64,000 nt of DNA, taken from NCBI RefSeq assembly GCF_011043735.1, contig NZ_JAAKGV010000004.1:248001-312000 (forward strand). The letters are read 5' to 3'. Source of the stretch: Methylobacterium sp. DB0501. GTDB lineage: Bacteria > Pseudomonadota > Alphaproteobacteria > Rhizobiales > Beijerinckiaceae. Of the stretch, positions 14,916 through 23,660 are shown piece after piece (the first letter of the stretch is position 1; each line of letters starts with the position of its first letter). The notes beneath the pieces were generated by a model that made no database searches, had not been told where the DNA came from, and worked only from the letters and a program-made list of their open reading frames with translations. A program made the translations under genes and the position numbers.

Positions 14916-16499
14916 TTATCCTCCTGAGGTGACGATGGCCCGCATGATCGCCTCCTGCGAGGCTTCACCCGCGGGGAGTTCGCCGACGATGCGGCCGCGG
15001 TTCATGACCAGGATGCGGTCGCACATCCCGAGCAGTTCCGGCATCTCGGACGAGATGATCAGCACGCCCTTGCCCTGCCGGGCGAGGTCGTTGATGATCG
15101 CGTAGATCTCGTACTTGGCGCCGACATCGATGCCGCGGGTCGGCTCGTCGAGGATCAGCACGTCCGGATCGGCGAAGAGCCACTTGCTCAAGACGACCTT
15201 CTGCTGGTTGCCGCCCGACAGGTTCACCGTGGCTTGGTCGATGCCCGACGAGCGGATGCGCAGGCGCTCGCGGTAGCGCTCCGCCACCGCCCGCTCGCGG
15301 TCCTCGTCGATGACGCCCTTGGCGGCGACGCCCGCGAGGTTGGCCAGCGACACGTTGGTGCGGATGTCCTCGTGCAGCACCAGCCCGTAGCCCTTGCGGT
15401 CCTCGGTGGCGTAGGCGAGGCCGGCGCATATCGCCTTCTCGACGCTGCCGAGATCGGCCGGCTGACCCTTGAGGCGTGCCTCGCCGGCGACGCGCTGGCC
15501 GTAGGCGCCACCGAACAGGCTCATGGCGAACTCGGTCCGCCCGGCGCCGAGCAGGCCCGCCATGCCGACCACCTCGCCGCGGCGGACCGTCAGGCTCACA
15601 TCCTCCACCGCCAGCCGGTCGGGGTGGAGCGGGTGGCGCACGCTCCAGCCTTTCACCTCCAGCAGCGGCTCGCCGATCGAAACACCTTCCCGCGGCGGAT
15701 AGCGGTGGGCGAGGTCGCGCCCGACCATGCCCTTGATGATCCGGTCCTCGTCGAGTTTTCCGTCCGGCCCCAGCATCGCCTTGCGCGGCAGCGTCTCGAC
15801 GCTGGCGCCGTCGCGCAGGATCGTGACGCTGTCGGCGACCCGGGCGATCTCGTTGAGCTTGTGCGAGATCAGGATCGAGGTGATGCCCTGCTCGCGGAAG
15901 GCCTCCAGCAGGGTGAGGAGCGCCGCGCTGTCGCTCTCGTTGAGCGAGGCGGTCGGCTCGTCGAGGATGAGGAGCCGCACCTTCTTCGACAATGCCTTGG
16001 CGATCTCGACCAGCTGCTGCTTGCCGACGCCGAGATCGGTCACCAGGGTCTCGGGCGCCTCGTTCAGGCCGACGCGGGCGAGGAGATCGCGGGTGCGCGC
16101 CATGGCGAGCGGCCAGTCGATCACCCCGAAGCGCGACGCCGCCTCGTTGCCGAGGAAGATGTTCTCGGCGATCGACAGCAACGGCACCAGGGCGAGTTCC
16201 TGGTGGATGATGATGATGCCGAGCGCCTCGCTGTCGGGAATCCCCGAGAAGCGCCGCTCCTCGCCGTCGAACAGGATGTGGCCGTCATAGGAGCCGGCGG
16301 GGTAGACCCCGCTCAGCACCTTCATCAGGGTCGACTTCCCGGCCCCGTTCTCGCCGCAGACGGCGTGGATCTCGCCGGCGCGGACGGCGAGGGTGACGTT
16401 GTCGAGCGCCTTCACGCCCGGGAACGCCTTGGTGATGCCGCGCATCTCCAGGATCGGAGAGGTTCCGGGCACCACCGCCGAGGCCGGGGACGCCGCCAT
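14916..16499 (-). CDS. mmsA: Sugar ABC transporter ATPase with two nucleotide-binding domains (MmsA/GguA)
   Basis: A 527-residue ATPase with two ABC domains. The first has Walker [10 protein letters not shown], signature-like [15 protein letters not shown] and Walker [12 protein letters not shown]. The second has a degenerate Walker A (GLLGAGRTE), signature [15 protein letters not shown] and [16 protein letters not shown]. This asymmetry is normal for the RbsA/MglA class. ATG 16499 overlaps the chvE stop (TGATG); a GTG one codon upstream would also overlap it. It energises uptake with MmsB and ChvE. Confidence 0.95.
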   Translation of the reverse strand: MAASPASAVVPGTSPILEMRGITKAFPGVKALDNVTLAVRAGEIHAVCGENGAGKSTLMKVLSGVYPAGSYDGHILFDGEERRFSGIPDSEALGIIIIHQELALVPLLSIAENIFLGNEAASRFGVIDWPLAMARTRDLLARVGLNEAPETLVTDLGVGKQQLVEIAKALSKKVRLLILDEPTASLNESDSAALLTLLEAFREQGITSILISHKLNEIARVADSVTILRDGASVETLPRKAMLGPDGKLDEDRIIKGMVGRDLAHRYPPREGVSIGEPLLEVKGWSVRHPLHPDRLAVEDVSLTVRRGEVVGMAGLLGAGRTEFAMSLFGGAYGQRVAGEARLKGQPADLGSVEKAICAGLAYATEDRKGYGLVLHEDIRTNVSLANLAGVAAKGVIDEDRERAVAERYRERLRIRSSGIDQATVNLSGGNQQKVVLSKWLFADPDVLILDEPTRGIDVGAKYEIYAIINDLARQGKGVLIISSEMPELLGMCDRILVMNRGRIVGELPAGEASQEAIMRAIVTSGG

Positions 16500-17563
16500 C
16501 ACTTGACCTGCGACGCCTTGTAGTAACCGCTGTCGACCAGGGTCTTCTCCCAGTTCGACTTGTCGACCGTCACCGGTTTGAGGAGGTAGGACGGCACCAC
16601 CTTGACGCCGTTGTTGTAGGTCTTGGTGTCGTTGACCGGGACCTGGGCGCCGGACGAGATCGCGTCGACCATGTCGCCCGTCACCTTGGCCAGCTCGCGG
16701 GTGTCCTTGAACACCGTCATGCTCTGGTCGCCGCGGATGATCGCCTTGACGGAGGGGATCTCGGCGTCCTGGCCGGTGATCACCGGCATCGGCTGGTCGG
16801 GGGAGCCGTAGCCGACCCCTTTGAGCGACGAGATGATGCCGATCGAGATGCCGTCGTAGGGCGACAGCACCGCGTCGAGGCGCTTGTTGCCGTAGAAGGC
16901 GGAGAGAAGGTTGTCCATGCGGGCCTGGGCCGCCGCGCCGTCCCAGCGCAGGGTCGAGACCTTGTCCATCCCGAGCTGCTTGCTCGGGACCGTCAGCTTG
17001 CCGGAATCGATGTAGGGCTTCAGCACCGACATCGCGCCGTCGTAGAAGAAGTAGGCGTTGTTGTCGTCGGGCGAGCCGCCGAACAACTCGATGTTGAACG
17101 GCCCCTTGCCGTCCTTCAGCCCGAGCTTGTCGACGATGTAGCTACCCTGCAGCACGCCGACCTGGAAGTTGTCGAAAGTGGCGTAGTAATCGACGTTCTT
17201 CGAGCCGCGGATCAGGCGGTCATAGGCGATGACCTTGATGCCGCGGTCGTTCGCCTGCTGCAGCACGTCCGACAGGGTGGTGCCGTCGATCGCCGCGATC
17301 ACCAGCACCTTGGCGCCGGTGGTGATCATGTTCTCGATCTGCGACAGCTGGTTGGGAATATCGTCCTCGGCGTATTGCAGGTCGGGCGTGTAGCCCTTGG
17401 CCTTGAGCGCCTGGACCAGGCCCTGGCCGTCGGCGATCCAGCGCGCCGACGACTTGGTCGGCATCGAGACGCCGATCTTGCCCTTCTGCTGGGCGTAAGC
17501 CGGGGTTGCGAGCATCGCGGCAGCCATCAGGGCTCCGCCGACGAGGGCGACGAACGACTTCAT
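16499..17563 (-). CDS. chvE: Periplasmic sugar-binding protein ChvE
   Basis: A 354-residue periplasmic binding protein. The signal peptide is residues 1-25 (ending TPAYAQ), followed by [40 protein letters not shown] and [20 protein letters not shown], all typical of ChvE/MmsE. In Agrobacterium ChvE binds aldoses and also feeds sensing. ATG 17563 has a strong ribosome-binding site (GGGAGGAC). It is the first gene of chvE-mmsA-mmsB. An inverted repeat lies 57-75 bp upstream of the start. Confidence 0.95.
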   Translation of the reverse strand: MKSFVALVGGALMAAAMLATPAYAQQKGKIGVSMPTKSSARWIADGQGLVQALKAKGYTPDLQYAEDDIPNQLSQIENMITTGAKVLVIAAIDGTTLSDVLQQANDRGIKVIAYDRLIRGSKNVDYYATFDNFQVGVLQGSYIVDKLGLKDGKGPFNIELFGGSPDDNNAYFFYDGAMSVLKPYIDSGKLTVPSKQLGMDKVSTLRWDGAAAQARMDNLLSAFYGNKRLDAVLSPYDGISIGIISSLKGVGYGSPDQPMPVITGQDAEIPSVKAIIRGDQSMTVFKDTRELAKVTGDMVDAISSGAQVPVNDTKTYNNGVKVVPSYLLKPVTVDKSNWEKTLVDSGYYKASQVK

Positions 17564-17619
17564 GTGTCCTCCCAAATCCCCGCATCTTGGTCGCGCGGGG
17601 CTGCCGGTGAGTGGTGCCC

Positions 17620-17638
17620 GGCAGGATTGCGTCCTGCC
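17620..17638. promoter_or_regulatory. 19-bp inverted repeat upstream of chvE
   Basis: GGCAGGATTGCGTCCTGCC has perfect 7-bp arms with a 5-bp spacer, 57 bp upstream of the chvE start. It could be an operator for sugar control or a leader hairpin. Confidence 0.45.
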
Positions 17639-17764
17639 ATTCTGCCGGGGGTGGTGTTTCTGTCGTGTGGCCGAGGGGTGAGAACAGCCTGGTACTTCCG
17701 CCGGGGGAAACCCGCGCCATGTCCGGCTACGAACTCCTTGGTGAGGGCCGGCGCGCCGGCCCCT

Positions 17765-18523
17765 TCACACCCACCCGCCATCCACGACGTAATGCTGGTT
17801 GGTGCAGGCTCCCGCCTCCTCCGAGGCGAGGAACACCGCGAAGCGGGCGACGTCCGCCGGGACCAGCTTGCGCTTGAGGCACTGGCGGGCATTGATCTCG
17901 GCGTCGGATTCCGGGGTCACCCAGAGGGCGAGCTGGCGCTCGGTCATGATCCAGCCCGGCGCCAGCGCGTTGACCCGGATGTTGAAGGGGCCGAAATCCC
18001 GGGCCAGCGAGCGGGTGAGTCCGATCACTCCCGACTTGCAGGCGGTGTAGGCGGCCATGCCGCCCTGGCCGATCATCCACGAGACCGAGCCGAAATTCAC
18101 GATCGCGCCGCCGCCCGTCGCCTTCATGTCGGGCAGGACGGCCTGGGCGGCGAAGAACTGGTGCTTGAGATTCACGGCGATGCGGCCGTCCCAGTAGGCC
18201 TCCGTCACCTCCTCGGTGGCATGGCGCTCGTCATGGGCGGCGTTGTTCATCAGCACGTCGACGGGGCCGAAGCGGTCGCGGATGCGGCCGATCGCGGCCT
18301 TCAGGGCCGAAATGTCGGTGACGTCGGCATGCTCGAAGGCGACCGCGAGGCCTTGGCTCCCCAGCTCGGCGGCCAGAGCCCGCGAGGGATCGTCGGCGAT
18401 GTCCAGGAAACCGACCCGGGATTTCTGCCGGGCGAAGTGCCGGACCAGCTCCGCCCCGATGCCGGAGCCGCCGCCCGTCACCACCACGACCTTGTCCGCA
18501 AGGTCCGGATAGATTGCCGCCAC
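17765..18523 (-). CDS. SDR sugar 1-dehydrogenase, D-xylose dehydrogenase XylB-like
   Basis: A 252-residue short-chain dehydrogenase. The NAD-binding motif is TGGGSGIGA and the acidic end of strand 2 is FLDIADD. NNAAHDERH and the catalytic SVSW...YTACK are intact. The N-terminus AIYPDLADKVVVVTGGGSGIG closely resembles the Caulobacter D-xylose dehydrogenase XylB as I remember it. The likely reaction is aldose to aldonolactone with NAD. I chose GTG 18523 because AGGGAGGA lies just upstream; an in-frame ATG at 18571 lacks such a site. It is divergent from the GntR gene. Xylose as substrate is inferred. Confidence 0.85.
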   Translation of the reverse strand: MAAIYPDLADKVVVVTGGGSGIGAELVRHFARQKSRVGFLDIADDPSRALAAELGSQGLAVAFEHADVTDISALKAAIGRIRDRFGPVDVLMNNAAHDERHATEEVTEAYWDGRIAVNLKHQFFAAQAVLPDMKATGGGAIVNFGSVSWMIGQGGMAAYTACKSGVIGLTRSLARDFGPFNIRVNALAPGWIMTERQLALWVTPESDAEINARQCLKRKLVPADVARFAVFLASEEAGACTNQHYVVDGGWV

Positions 18524-18567
18524 CGCTTCCTCCCTGAAGCCCGCCGGATCGCTCGACGCGCTGAAAA

Positions 18568-18580
18568 TCATTTAATATGA
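18568..18580. promoter_or_regulatory. AT-rich candidate operator between xylB-like and gntR genes
   Basis: TCATTTAATATGA has TCAT/ATGA outer arms and is the only AT-rich patch in the divergent spacer. FadR-type regulators bind short palindromes in such positions. It also overlaps any plausible -10 elements. Confidence 0.4.
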
Positions 18581-18657
18581 CTATTCCAGCGGTCCGGCCC
18601 TTATCGCGGAATCCTGACGCGTGGGCAAGAGGCGAATGACGCGGGGAGGATGCAACC

Positions 18658-19425
18658 TTGGATGAGATCGGCGCCGGGATCGTACGACCGCAGGGTCCGG
18701 GTCACGCCCGGGTGGCGCGGGCGCTCGGCACCGGCATCGTCGGCGGGCGCTTTCCGGAGGGCGCCGTGCTGCCCGGCGAAGCGGCCCTGCTCTCCCGCTT
18801 CGGCGTGTCGCGCACGGTTTTGCGCGAGGCGGTGAAGACGCTGTCGGGCAAGGGGATGGTGGAGACCCGCACCCGGGTCGGCACCCGGGTGCGCGAGCGC
18901 GCGGCCTGGAACCTGTTCGACCGCGACGTGCTGGCCTGGTGCCTCGAGGCCGGGATCGACCGGCGCTTCCTGCGCGACCTCGCCGAGATCCGCCTGGCGA
19001 TCGAGCCGGCGGCGGCGGCGCTCGCGGCCGAGCGCCGGACCGACGGAGACGTCGCGCGCCTCGAGGCCTGCGTCGCCGCGATGCGCGACGCAGGCGGCCT
19101 CGACCCGGCCTTCGCGAGCGCCGACCTCGCCTTCCATCTCGCGCTGGCGGATGCCTCCGGCAACGTCTTCATGCACTCCGTCGGCGCCGTGACCGAGGCC
19201 GCCCTCGACGTGGTCTTCCGGATGAGCCGGCCGACCGATCCTGCGGCGCACGAGACCTCCTGGCGCGCCCACGCGGCGATCGCCGCGGCGATCCGCGCCG
19301 GCGACCCCGCCGCCGCCGCCCGGGCGACCGAAACCGTGGTGCGCGACGGGCTGCGGAACGGCGCCGCGGCGGTGGAGGCCGCAGACCCCGCGCCCTACCC
19401 TTGTCCGGCCAGTCCGGTCCCTTGA
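18658..19425 (+). CDS. GntR-family regulator, FadR/FCD subfamily
   Basis: A 255-residue regulator with an N-terminal winged helix (LPGEAALLSRFGVSRTVLREAVKTLSGKGMVETRTRVGTRV) and an all-helical FCD effector domain (EIRLAIEPAAAALAAER, ADLAFHLALADASGN, AHAAIAAAIRAGDPAAAA) with the His residues that normally bind a metal. The start is TTG 18658 with GGGGAGGA about 8 nt upstream; nearby ATGs are out of frame. It is divergent from the sugar dehydrogenase and followed by the epimerase and lactonase genes, so it probably controls this sugar cluster. Confidence 0.88.
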   Translation: MDEIGAGIVRPQGPGHARVARALGTGIVGGRFPEGAVLPGEAALLSRFGVSRTVLREAVKTLSGKGMVETRTRVGTRVRERAAWNLFDRDVLAWCLEAGIDRRFLRDLAEIRLAIEPAAAALAAERRTDGDVARLEACVAAMRDAGGLDPAFASADLAFHLALADASGNVFMHSVGAVTEAALDVVFRMSRPTDPAAHETSWRAHAAIAAAIRAGDPAAAARATETVVRDGLRNGAAAVEAADPAPYPCPASPVP

Positions 19426-19436
19426 GGAACCTCCGA

Positions 19437-20447
19437 ATGAGCACCCACGATCCCGTCCCCGTCGGCGCGATGCCGGATGGCAGCCCGATCCTCGAGGCGC
19501 GGCTGGAAGGCGACGGACTCTCGGTGGCGATCCTCAGCCTCGGCGCGGTGATCCGCCGGCTCGATGTCGATGGGCACCCGATGGTGCTCGGCCGCGACGA
19601 CCCGCACGACTACGTGACGAAGACCCCGCAATGCGGCGCCATCGTCGGTCGCTTCGCCAACCGCATCGCCGGCGGGCGCTTCACCCTCGACGGGATCCCC
19701 TACGCCCTCGACCGCAACGAGGCCGGCCGCGCCCACCTGCATGGCGGCGCGACGGGCTTTTCACGGCGCAACTGGACCTTCGCGGAGGTGAGCCCGCGCA
19801 GCCTGACCCTCGCTTACCACGCCGGGGACGGCGAGGAGGGCTATCCGGGCGCGCTCGACGCGACCTGCACCTATGCCGTCGCCGGTCCCGGCACCCTGCG
19901 CATCACCCTGACGGCGACGACCGACAGGCCGACGCTCGTCAACCTGACGAACCACACCTACTTCAACCTGCTGTTGCCCCCCGAGGGCTTTCCGGCCCCG
20001 ACGGTCGACGACCACGTCATCGAGATCCCGGCCGAAGCGTATCTCCCGGTCGACGATGACCAGATCCCGACCGGCGCGATCGCCCCGGTGGCGGGCACGC
20101 GCTTCGACCTGCGCCGCCCGACGCGCATCGGCGACCAGGCCTTCGACCACGCCTTCGTGCTCGGCCGCGAGACCGTGGCCGAGCCGCGCCCCGTCGGCCG
20201 GGTCACCGCTCGGGGCAGCGACGTGGCGCTGACGGTGCTGGCGACCGCCCCGGCGTTGCAGTTCTACGACGGCACCCAGCTGCCCAAGGCGGGTCTCGGC
20301 TTTGCCGCCCGCTCCGGCCTCTGCCTCGAACCCGAGGCGTTTCCCGATGCGCCGAACCACCCGGATTTTCCGAGCGCCGTGCTGCGCCCGGGCGAGACCT
20401 ATCGCCAGATCATCGCGTACCGCTTCACCAGGGAGACCATCCGATGA
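19437..20447 (+). CDS. Aldose 1-epimerase (mutarotase)
   Basis: A 336-residue enzyme that interconverts alpha and beta anomers of aldoses. The sequence has GAIVGRFANRIAGGRF, HLHGGATGFSRRNW, the catalytic His in LVNLTNHTYFNL and the catalytic Glu in LCLEPEAFPDAPNHPDFP, all standard for GalM. The stop overlaps the start of the lactonase gene (ATGA), so the two are coupled. It would supply the anomer used by the dehydrogenase. It is 11 bp after the GntR gene. The symbol is left blank because paralogues are common. Confidence 0.93.
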   Translation: MSTHDPVPVGAMPDGSPILEARLEGDGLSVAILSLGAVIRRLDVDGHPMVLGRDDPHDYVTKTPQCGAIVGRFANRIAGGRFTLDGIPYALDRNEAGRAHLHGGATGFSRRNWTFAEVSPRSLTLAYHAGDGEEGYPGALDATCTYAVAGPGTLRITLTATTDRPTLVNLTNHTYFNLLLPPEGFPAPTVDDHVIEIPAEAYLPVDDDQIPTGAIAPVAGTRFDLRRPTRIGDQAFDHAFVLGRETVAEPRPVGRVTARGSDVALTVLATAPALQFYDGTQLPKAGLGFAARSGLCLEPEAFPDAPNHPDFPSAVLRPGETYRQIIAYRFTRETIR

Positions 20448-21319
20448 GCGGCTGGGCCGGCATCTTCTGCGACCGCGCCTGCCTGCTCGGCGAGGGTCCG
20501 GCGGCGCATCCCGGCCTCGGTCGGCTCTACTGGCTCGACATCCTCGGCAAGCACCTGTGCGAGCGGCCGTTCTCGGGCGGCGCGACCACGCTCCACGACC
20601 TGCCGGTGATGGCCTCGATGGTGGCGCGGGTCGACGATTCGACCCTGCTGCTCGGGGCCGAGGACGGGCTGTACCTGCGCGACGTCGCAACCGGGCGGAT
20701 GCGCCTCCTCACGGCCCTCGAAGCCGACCGGCCCGAGACCCGCTCCAACGACGGCCGGGTCCATCCGAGCGGTGCCTTGTGGCTCGGCACGATGGGCAAG
20801 GGAGCCGAACCGGGTCTCGGGTCGATCTACTGGTTCTTCCGCGGCGAGATCCGAACGCTGTTCACCGGCCTCACGATCCCGAACGCCATCGCGTTCACGG
20901 CCGACGGCACCGGCGCCCTCTTCGCCGATTCGGAGGCCGGCACGATCTGGCGCGTCGCCACCGACCCGGAGACGGGCCTGCCCACCGGCGACCGCCGGGT
21001 CTTCGTGACGATCCCTCCCTCCGAGGGCGCGCCGGACGGCGCGGTGATCGACGGAGAAGGCCTGGTCTGGAACGCCCGCTGGGGCGGCGCCAGCCTCGAC
21101 GCCTACGCCCCCGACGGCACGCGGGTGCGCAGCATCGCGATGCCGGCGCGCCAGGTGACCTGCCCGGCCTTCATCGGCCCGGACGCCGACACCCTGGTGG
21201 TCACCTCGGCGACGGCGGGCCTCGACCCGGACCGGAGCGACGACCGTTTCGCCGGGCTGACCTTCACGGTGCCGGTGAAGGTGAAGGGGCGGTTCGAGCC
21301 GGCGGTGCGGGTGGCGTAG
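20444..21319 (+). CDS. SMP-30/gluconolactonase-family sugar lactonase
   Basis: A 291-residue six-bladed propeller hydrolase. The metal-binding Glu is in LLGEGPAAHP (residue 17), RSNDGRVHPSG carries the conserved Asn-Asp, and later blades have GLTIPNAIAFTADG and PDGAVIDGEGLVWNARWGG. It would open the aldonolactone made by the adjacent dehydrogenase, as XylC does in the Caulobacter oxidative xylose pathway. The next enzyme (aldonate dehydratase) is not in the window. It is translationally coupled to the epimerase gene. Confidence 0.92.
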   Translation: MSGWAGIFCDRACLLGEGPAAHPGLGRLYWLDILGKHLCERPFSGGATTLHDLPVMASMVARVDDSTLLLGAEDGLYLRDVATGRMRLLTALEADRPETRSNDGRVHPSGALWLGTMGKGAEPGLGSIYWFFRGEIRTLFTGLTIPNAIAFTADGTGALFADSEAGTIWRVATDPETGLPTGDRRVFVTIPPSEGAPDGAVIDGEGLVWNARWGGASLDAYAPDGTRVRSIAMPARQVTCPAFIGPDADTLVVTSATAGLDPDRSDDRFAGLTFTVPVKVKGRFEPAVRVA

Positions 21320-21471
21320 CGCAGGCCCGCGGCCGCCTCGTCAGGGGCGCCAGCAATCTGCACCGCCGCCTGACGGCCCGGCCCATCGTGCCGCCCCGGT
21401 CGCCCACGAGGCGATCGCCCGGAAGGAGCGCCCGATCGCGTTGCCATCGTGCGCTGCTCCCGGTCTCTGCT

Positions 21472-22428
21472 CTAACGCTTGGGCGTCGCGATCCGCTGGT
21501 CGGCCAGCGCGTTGTCCTGCGCCACGCGGTCGCGGATGTCCGGCGGCACGCAGACGTGGTCGGACGGGACGACGCCGCGCCAGACGAAGCCCTGCTTGCA
21601 GGTATCGGGCCCGTAGGCTCCCCCGCCGGCGCGTCGCGAGGCAGCTTGCGCGTTGTCGCCGGCGGCCTGGCTTCGGATGTCGGGCGTCACGCAGACATGG
21701 TCGTCCCCGATCGCCTCGCGCCAGACATATCCCTGCTTGCAGGTGTCGGGCCCGTAATCCTGCGACGGGGCCGGCCGCCGCTGCGCCGCGAGGGCGTTGT
21801 CGTTTCTCGCCTGCTGCCGGACCTCCGGCGTCACGCAGACGTGGTCGTTCGCGGTGGCCTCCCGCCAGACGAACCCTTGCAGGCAGGTATCCGGACCGGA
21901 GGGTCCCCCGTTCGGCGACCGGCGGGCGGCGGCCTGGGCGTTGTCGGATGCGGCGGCCTGGCGCGTCGCGGGCGTCACGCAGACATGGTCGTCCTTCGTG
22001 GCCTCGCGCCACACGAATCCCTGCTGGCAGATGTCGGCCTGATAGGCGGTCAGTCCTTGCGAGACTTTGCCGATCCCGATGCACACGCCGCACGCGTACT
22101 TGCCGCAGGAATGCCAGTCTCCCTTCGGCGGGACGTTCGAGCCGTTGTCGCAGATCATCACGATCCCGTAGCAATCCGTTTGCGTGGACGTGACGGGGCA
22201 ACTCTGCGACGCGTTTCCGCACAGGACCTTGTGCCCCGTGACGCAATATCCCCCGTCGCCGGAATCGCTGACGCCCTTCCTGATCTCGCCGGGCCGGCAT
22301 TCCCCCGCGCAGAACGGCGCCGTGCCGCGCCACGTATCCGCCAGCGATGCCGTGCACGGCACGAGGCCGAGAACGAGCGCGCCGACGACCACGCGAGCCG
22401 CCGTGATCCATTGGCGTAACCCGATCAT
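21472..22428 (-). CDS. Secreted Cys-rich protein with four 48-residue repeats
   Basis: A 318-residue exported protein. A signal peptide (residues 1-31) is followed by a Cys-rich region with about a dozen cysteines (residues 40-116). Four repeats follow at about 134-170, 182-218, 230-266 and 277-313. Each has the plan GPDTCxQGFVWREAxxxDHVCVTPxxR and then DNAxAAxRR, with two conserved cysteines that probably pair. I have no functional name for this repeat. ATG 22428 follows CGGGAGG. The gene borders an AT-rich spacer, suggesting horizontal acquisition of the locus. Confidence 0.8.
   Translation of the reverse strand: MIGLRQWITAARVVVGALVLGLVPCTASLADTWRGTAPFCAGECRPGEIRKGVSDSGDGGYCVTGHKVLCGNASQSCPVTSTQTDCYGIVMICDNGSNVPPKGDWHSCGKYACGVCIGIGKVSQGLTAYQADICQQGFVWREATKDDHVCVTPATRQAAASDNAQAAARRSPNGGPSGPDTCLQGFVWREATANDHVCVTPEVRQQARNDNALAAQRRPAPSQDYGPDTCKQGYVWREAIGDDHVCVTPDIRSQAAGDNAQAASRRAGGGAYGPDTCKQGFVWRGVVPSDHVCVPPDIRDRVAQDNALADQRIATPKR
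21490..22029 (-). repeat. Coding tandem repeats, four units of about 144 bp
   Basis: These bases encode the four repeats described for the Cys-rich secreted protein. The units are diverged at DNA level but keep a regular 48-codon period, with a final unit that has VPP in place of VTP. Confidence 0.75.
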
Positions 22429-22857
22429 TGCTTCAGCCTCCCGAAGCCAGCAAGCTGGAATTTTCAAGCAATCCGATCGTAGCGTCAGGAAGGGATCGAT
22501 TCTTCATCAAATTTTGCACGAAGACACAATTTTCCCAGCCTCTACACCGTCAAAAACAACAAATTTGATGGACTTAACGCGGGTCGCCATCAGGCGCATT
22601 CAACCATTGACTCTCGAATCGGGAGCGTCGCAGTGACCGAATAAATTGCACAAGAACGATAATCGTTCTAAACAAACATATGATTTCAGCAATCGCACTA
22701 TCATATTTTCATGGTCAATTCATAGGATAATTATTGCCATCCCAAATTATCATTGGAGATGAGCCGGTTTCCGAGGCCGTCGTTGCGAGAGACGTGATGC
22801 CCGGCGGCGGCGCATAGGCCGGTGTCGTGTCCCGTGGCGCTGCAATCGCACGCGGAT
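22429..22857. other. AT-rich intergenic island
   Basis: This spacer is strikingly poorer in GC than everything around it, with A/T runs such as ATCAAATTTTGCACG and AAACAAACATATGATTTC. No open frame has a ribosome-binding site or recognisable product. It contains one perfect 17-bp palindrome (22653-22669). It is probably foreign or strongly regulatory DNA. Confidence 0.7.
22653..22669. promoter_or_regulatory. 17-bp perfect palindrome in the AT-rich island
   Basis: AGAACGATAATCGTTCT has 8-bp arms around a single A. It is a likely dimeric operator or small hairpin. It sits between the divergent promoters' expected region, about 225 bp upstream of the repeat-protein start. Confidence 0.5.
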
Positions 22858-23538
22858 CTAGGCGTCGTGAAACACCGTGAACGCCTCCACCGGCTCCCGC
22901 TCCGCCCGCAAGCCGTTCACCGGCTCGTCCGGATCGGCGAAGCCCAAGGCCATCCCGCACACCACCATCTCGCTCTCCGGGATGCCGAGCTGCCCCCGCA
23001 CCACCGCCGGGTAGCTGGCGATCGCCGCCTGCGGGCAGGTGTCGAGGCCGCGGCCGCGGGCGGCGAGCATCAGGGTCTGGAGGAACATGCCGTAATCGAG
23101 CCAGCTGCCCTGCTCCATGTCGCGGTCGATGGTGAAGACGAGGCCGACCGGGGCGCCGAAAAAGGTGAAGTTGCGGCCCATCTGGCGCTTCGCGCCCTCG
23201 CGGTCGCCTTTTGCGATACCGGCGAGGCCGTAGAGCTGCCAGCCCAGCGCCCGGCGCCGGCCGAGATACGGGTCGCGCCAGTTCACCGGGTAGTACTCGT
23301 ATTCCCGCGCCTCCGGCATGTCGCTCTCGTGGGCGGCCGAGAGGGCGTCGGTGAAACGCGCGAGCGCGGCACCGGTGACGACGTGGACCTTCCAGGGCTG
23401 GATGTTGCTGCCGCTCGGCGCCCGGCCGGCCAGCGCGATCAGGTCGCGGATCGTCCCGATCGGCACCGGGTCGGACCGGAAGCCCCGGACGCTGCGCCGG
23501 CCGGTGATCGCGTCGTCGACGGCGTTACGCTCTGTCAT
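22858..23538 (-). CDS. Nitroreductase-family FMN oxidoreductase
   Basis: A 226-residue flavoprotein. The N-terminal FMN-binding segment RRSVRGFRSDPVP, then APSGSNIQPWKVHVV, and the C-terminal QAAIASYPAVVRGQLGIPESEMVVCGMALGFAD are classic for the nitroreductase family, which reduces nitro groups, quinones or enones with NAD(P)H. ATG 23538 follows GGGAGG. It is divergent from the FAD oxidoreductase, so a link to the catabolic cluster is possible. The substrate is unknown. Confidence 0.92.
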   Translation of the reverse strand: MTERNAVDDAITGRRSVRGFRSDPVPIGTIRDLIALAGRAPSGSNIQPWKVHVVTGAALARFTDALSAAHESDMPEAREYEYYPVNWRDPYLGRRRALGWQLYGLAGIAKGDREGAKRQMGRNFTFFGAPVGLVFTIDRDMEQGSWLDYGMFLQTLMLAARGRGLDTCPQAAIASYPAVVRGQLGIPESEMVVCGMALGFADPDEPVNGLRAEREPVEAFTVFHDA

Positions 23539-23660
23539 GCGGGTCTCCCTCCCCTCTTGATGCCGCCCTCCCCTCTTGGTGCCATGCCGCGGGCGCCGCT
23601 TCCAGCCGTGCTGCCGATCGGGCATGGTGCCGGACCGCCTGAGGAACGCAAGACAGCCCC

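Noticed and set aside
17700..17740. Repeat copy shared with the region before 10390 (CACCAAGGAGTTCGTAGC versus GACGAAGGAGTTTGTCGC)
   Set aside because: The match is mainly a Shine-Dalgarno-like AAGGAGTT core and is too short to claim a common element.
22653..22669. Fur box
   Set aside because: The GATAATC core is shared with Fur sites, but the outer bases do not fit and no iron-related gene is adjacent.
22429..22857. Possible small gene or tRNA in the AT-rich island
   Set aside because: No cloverleaf, no ribosome-binding site with a coherent frame, and no protein features were found.
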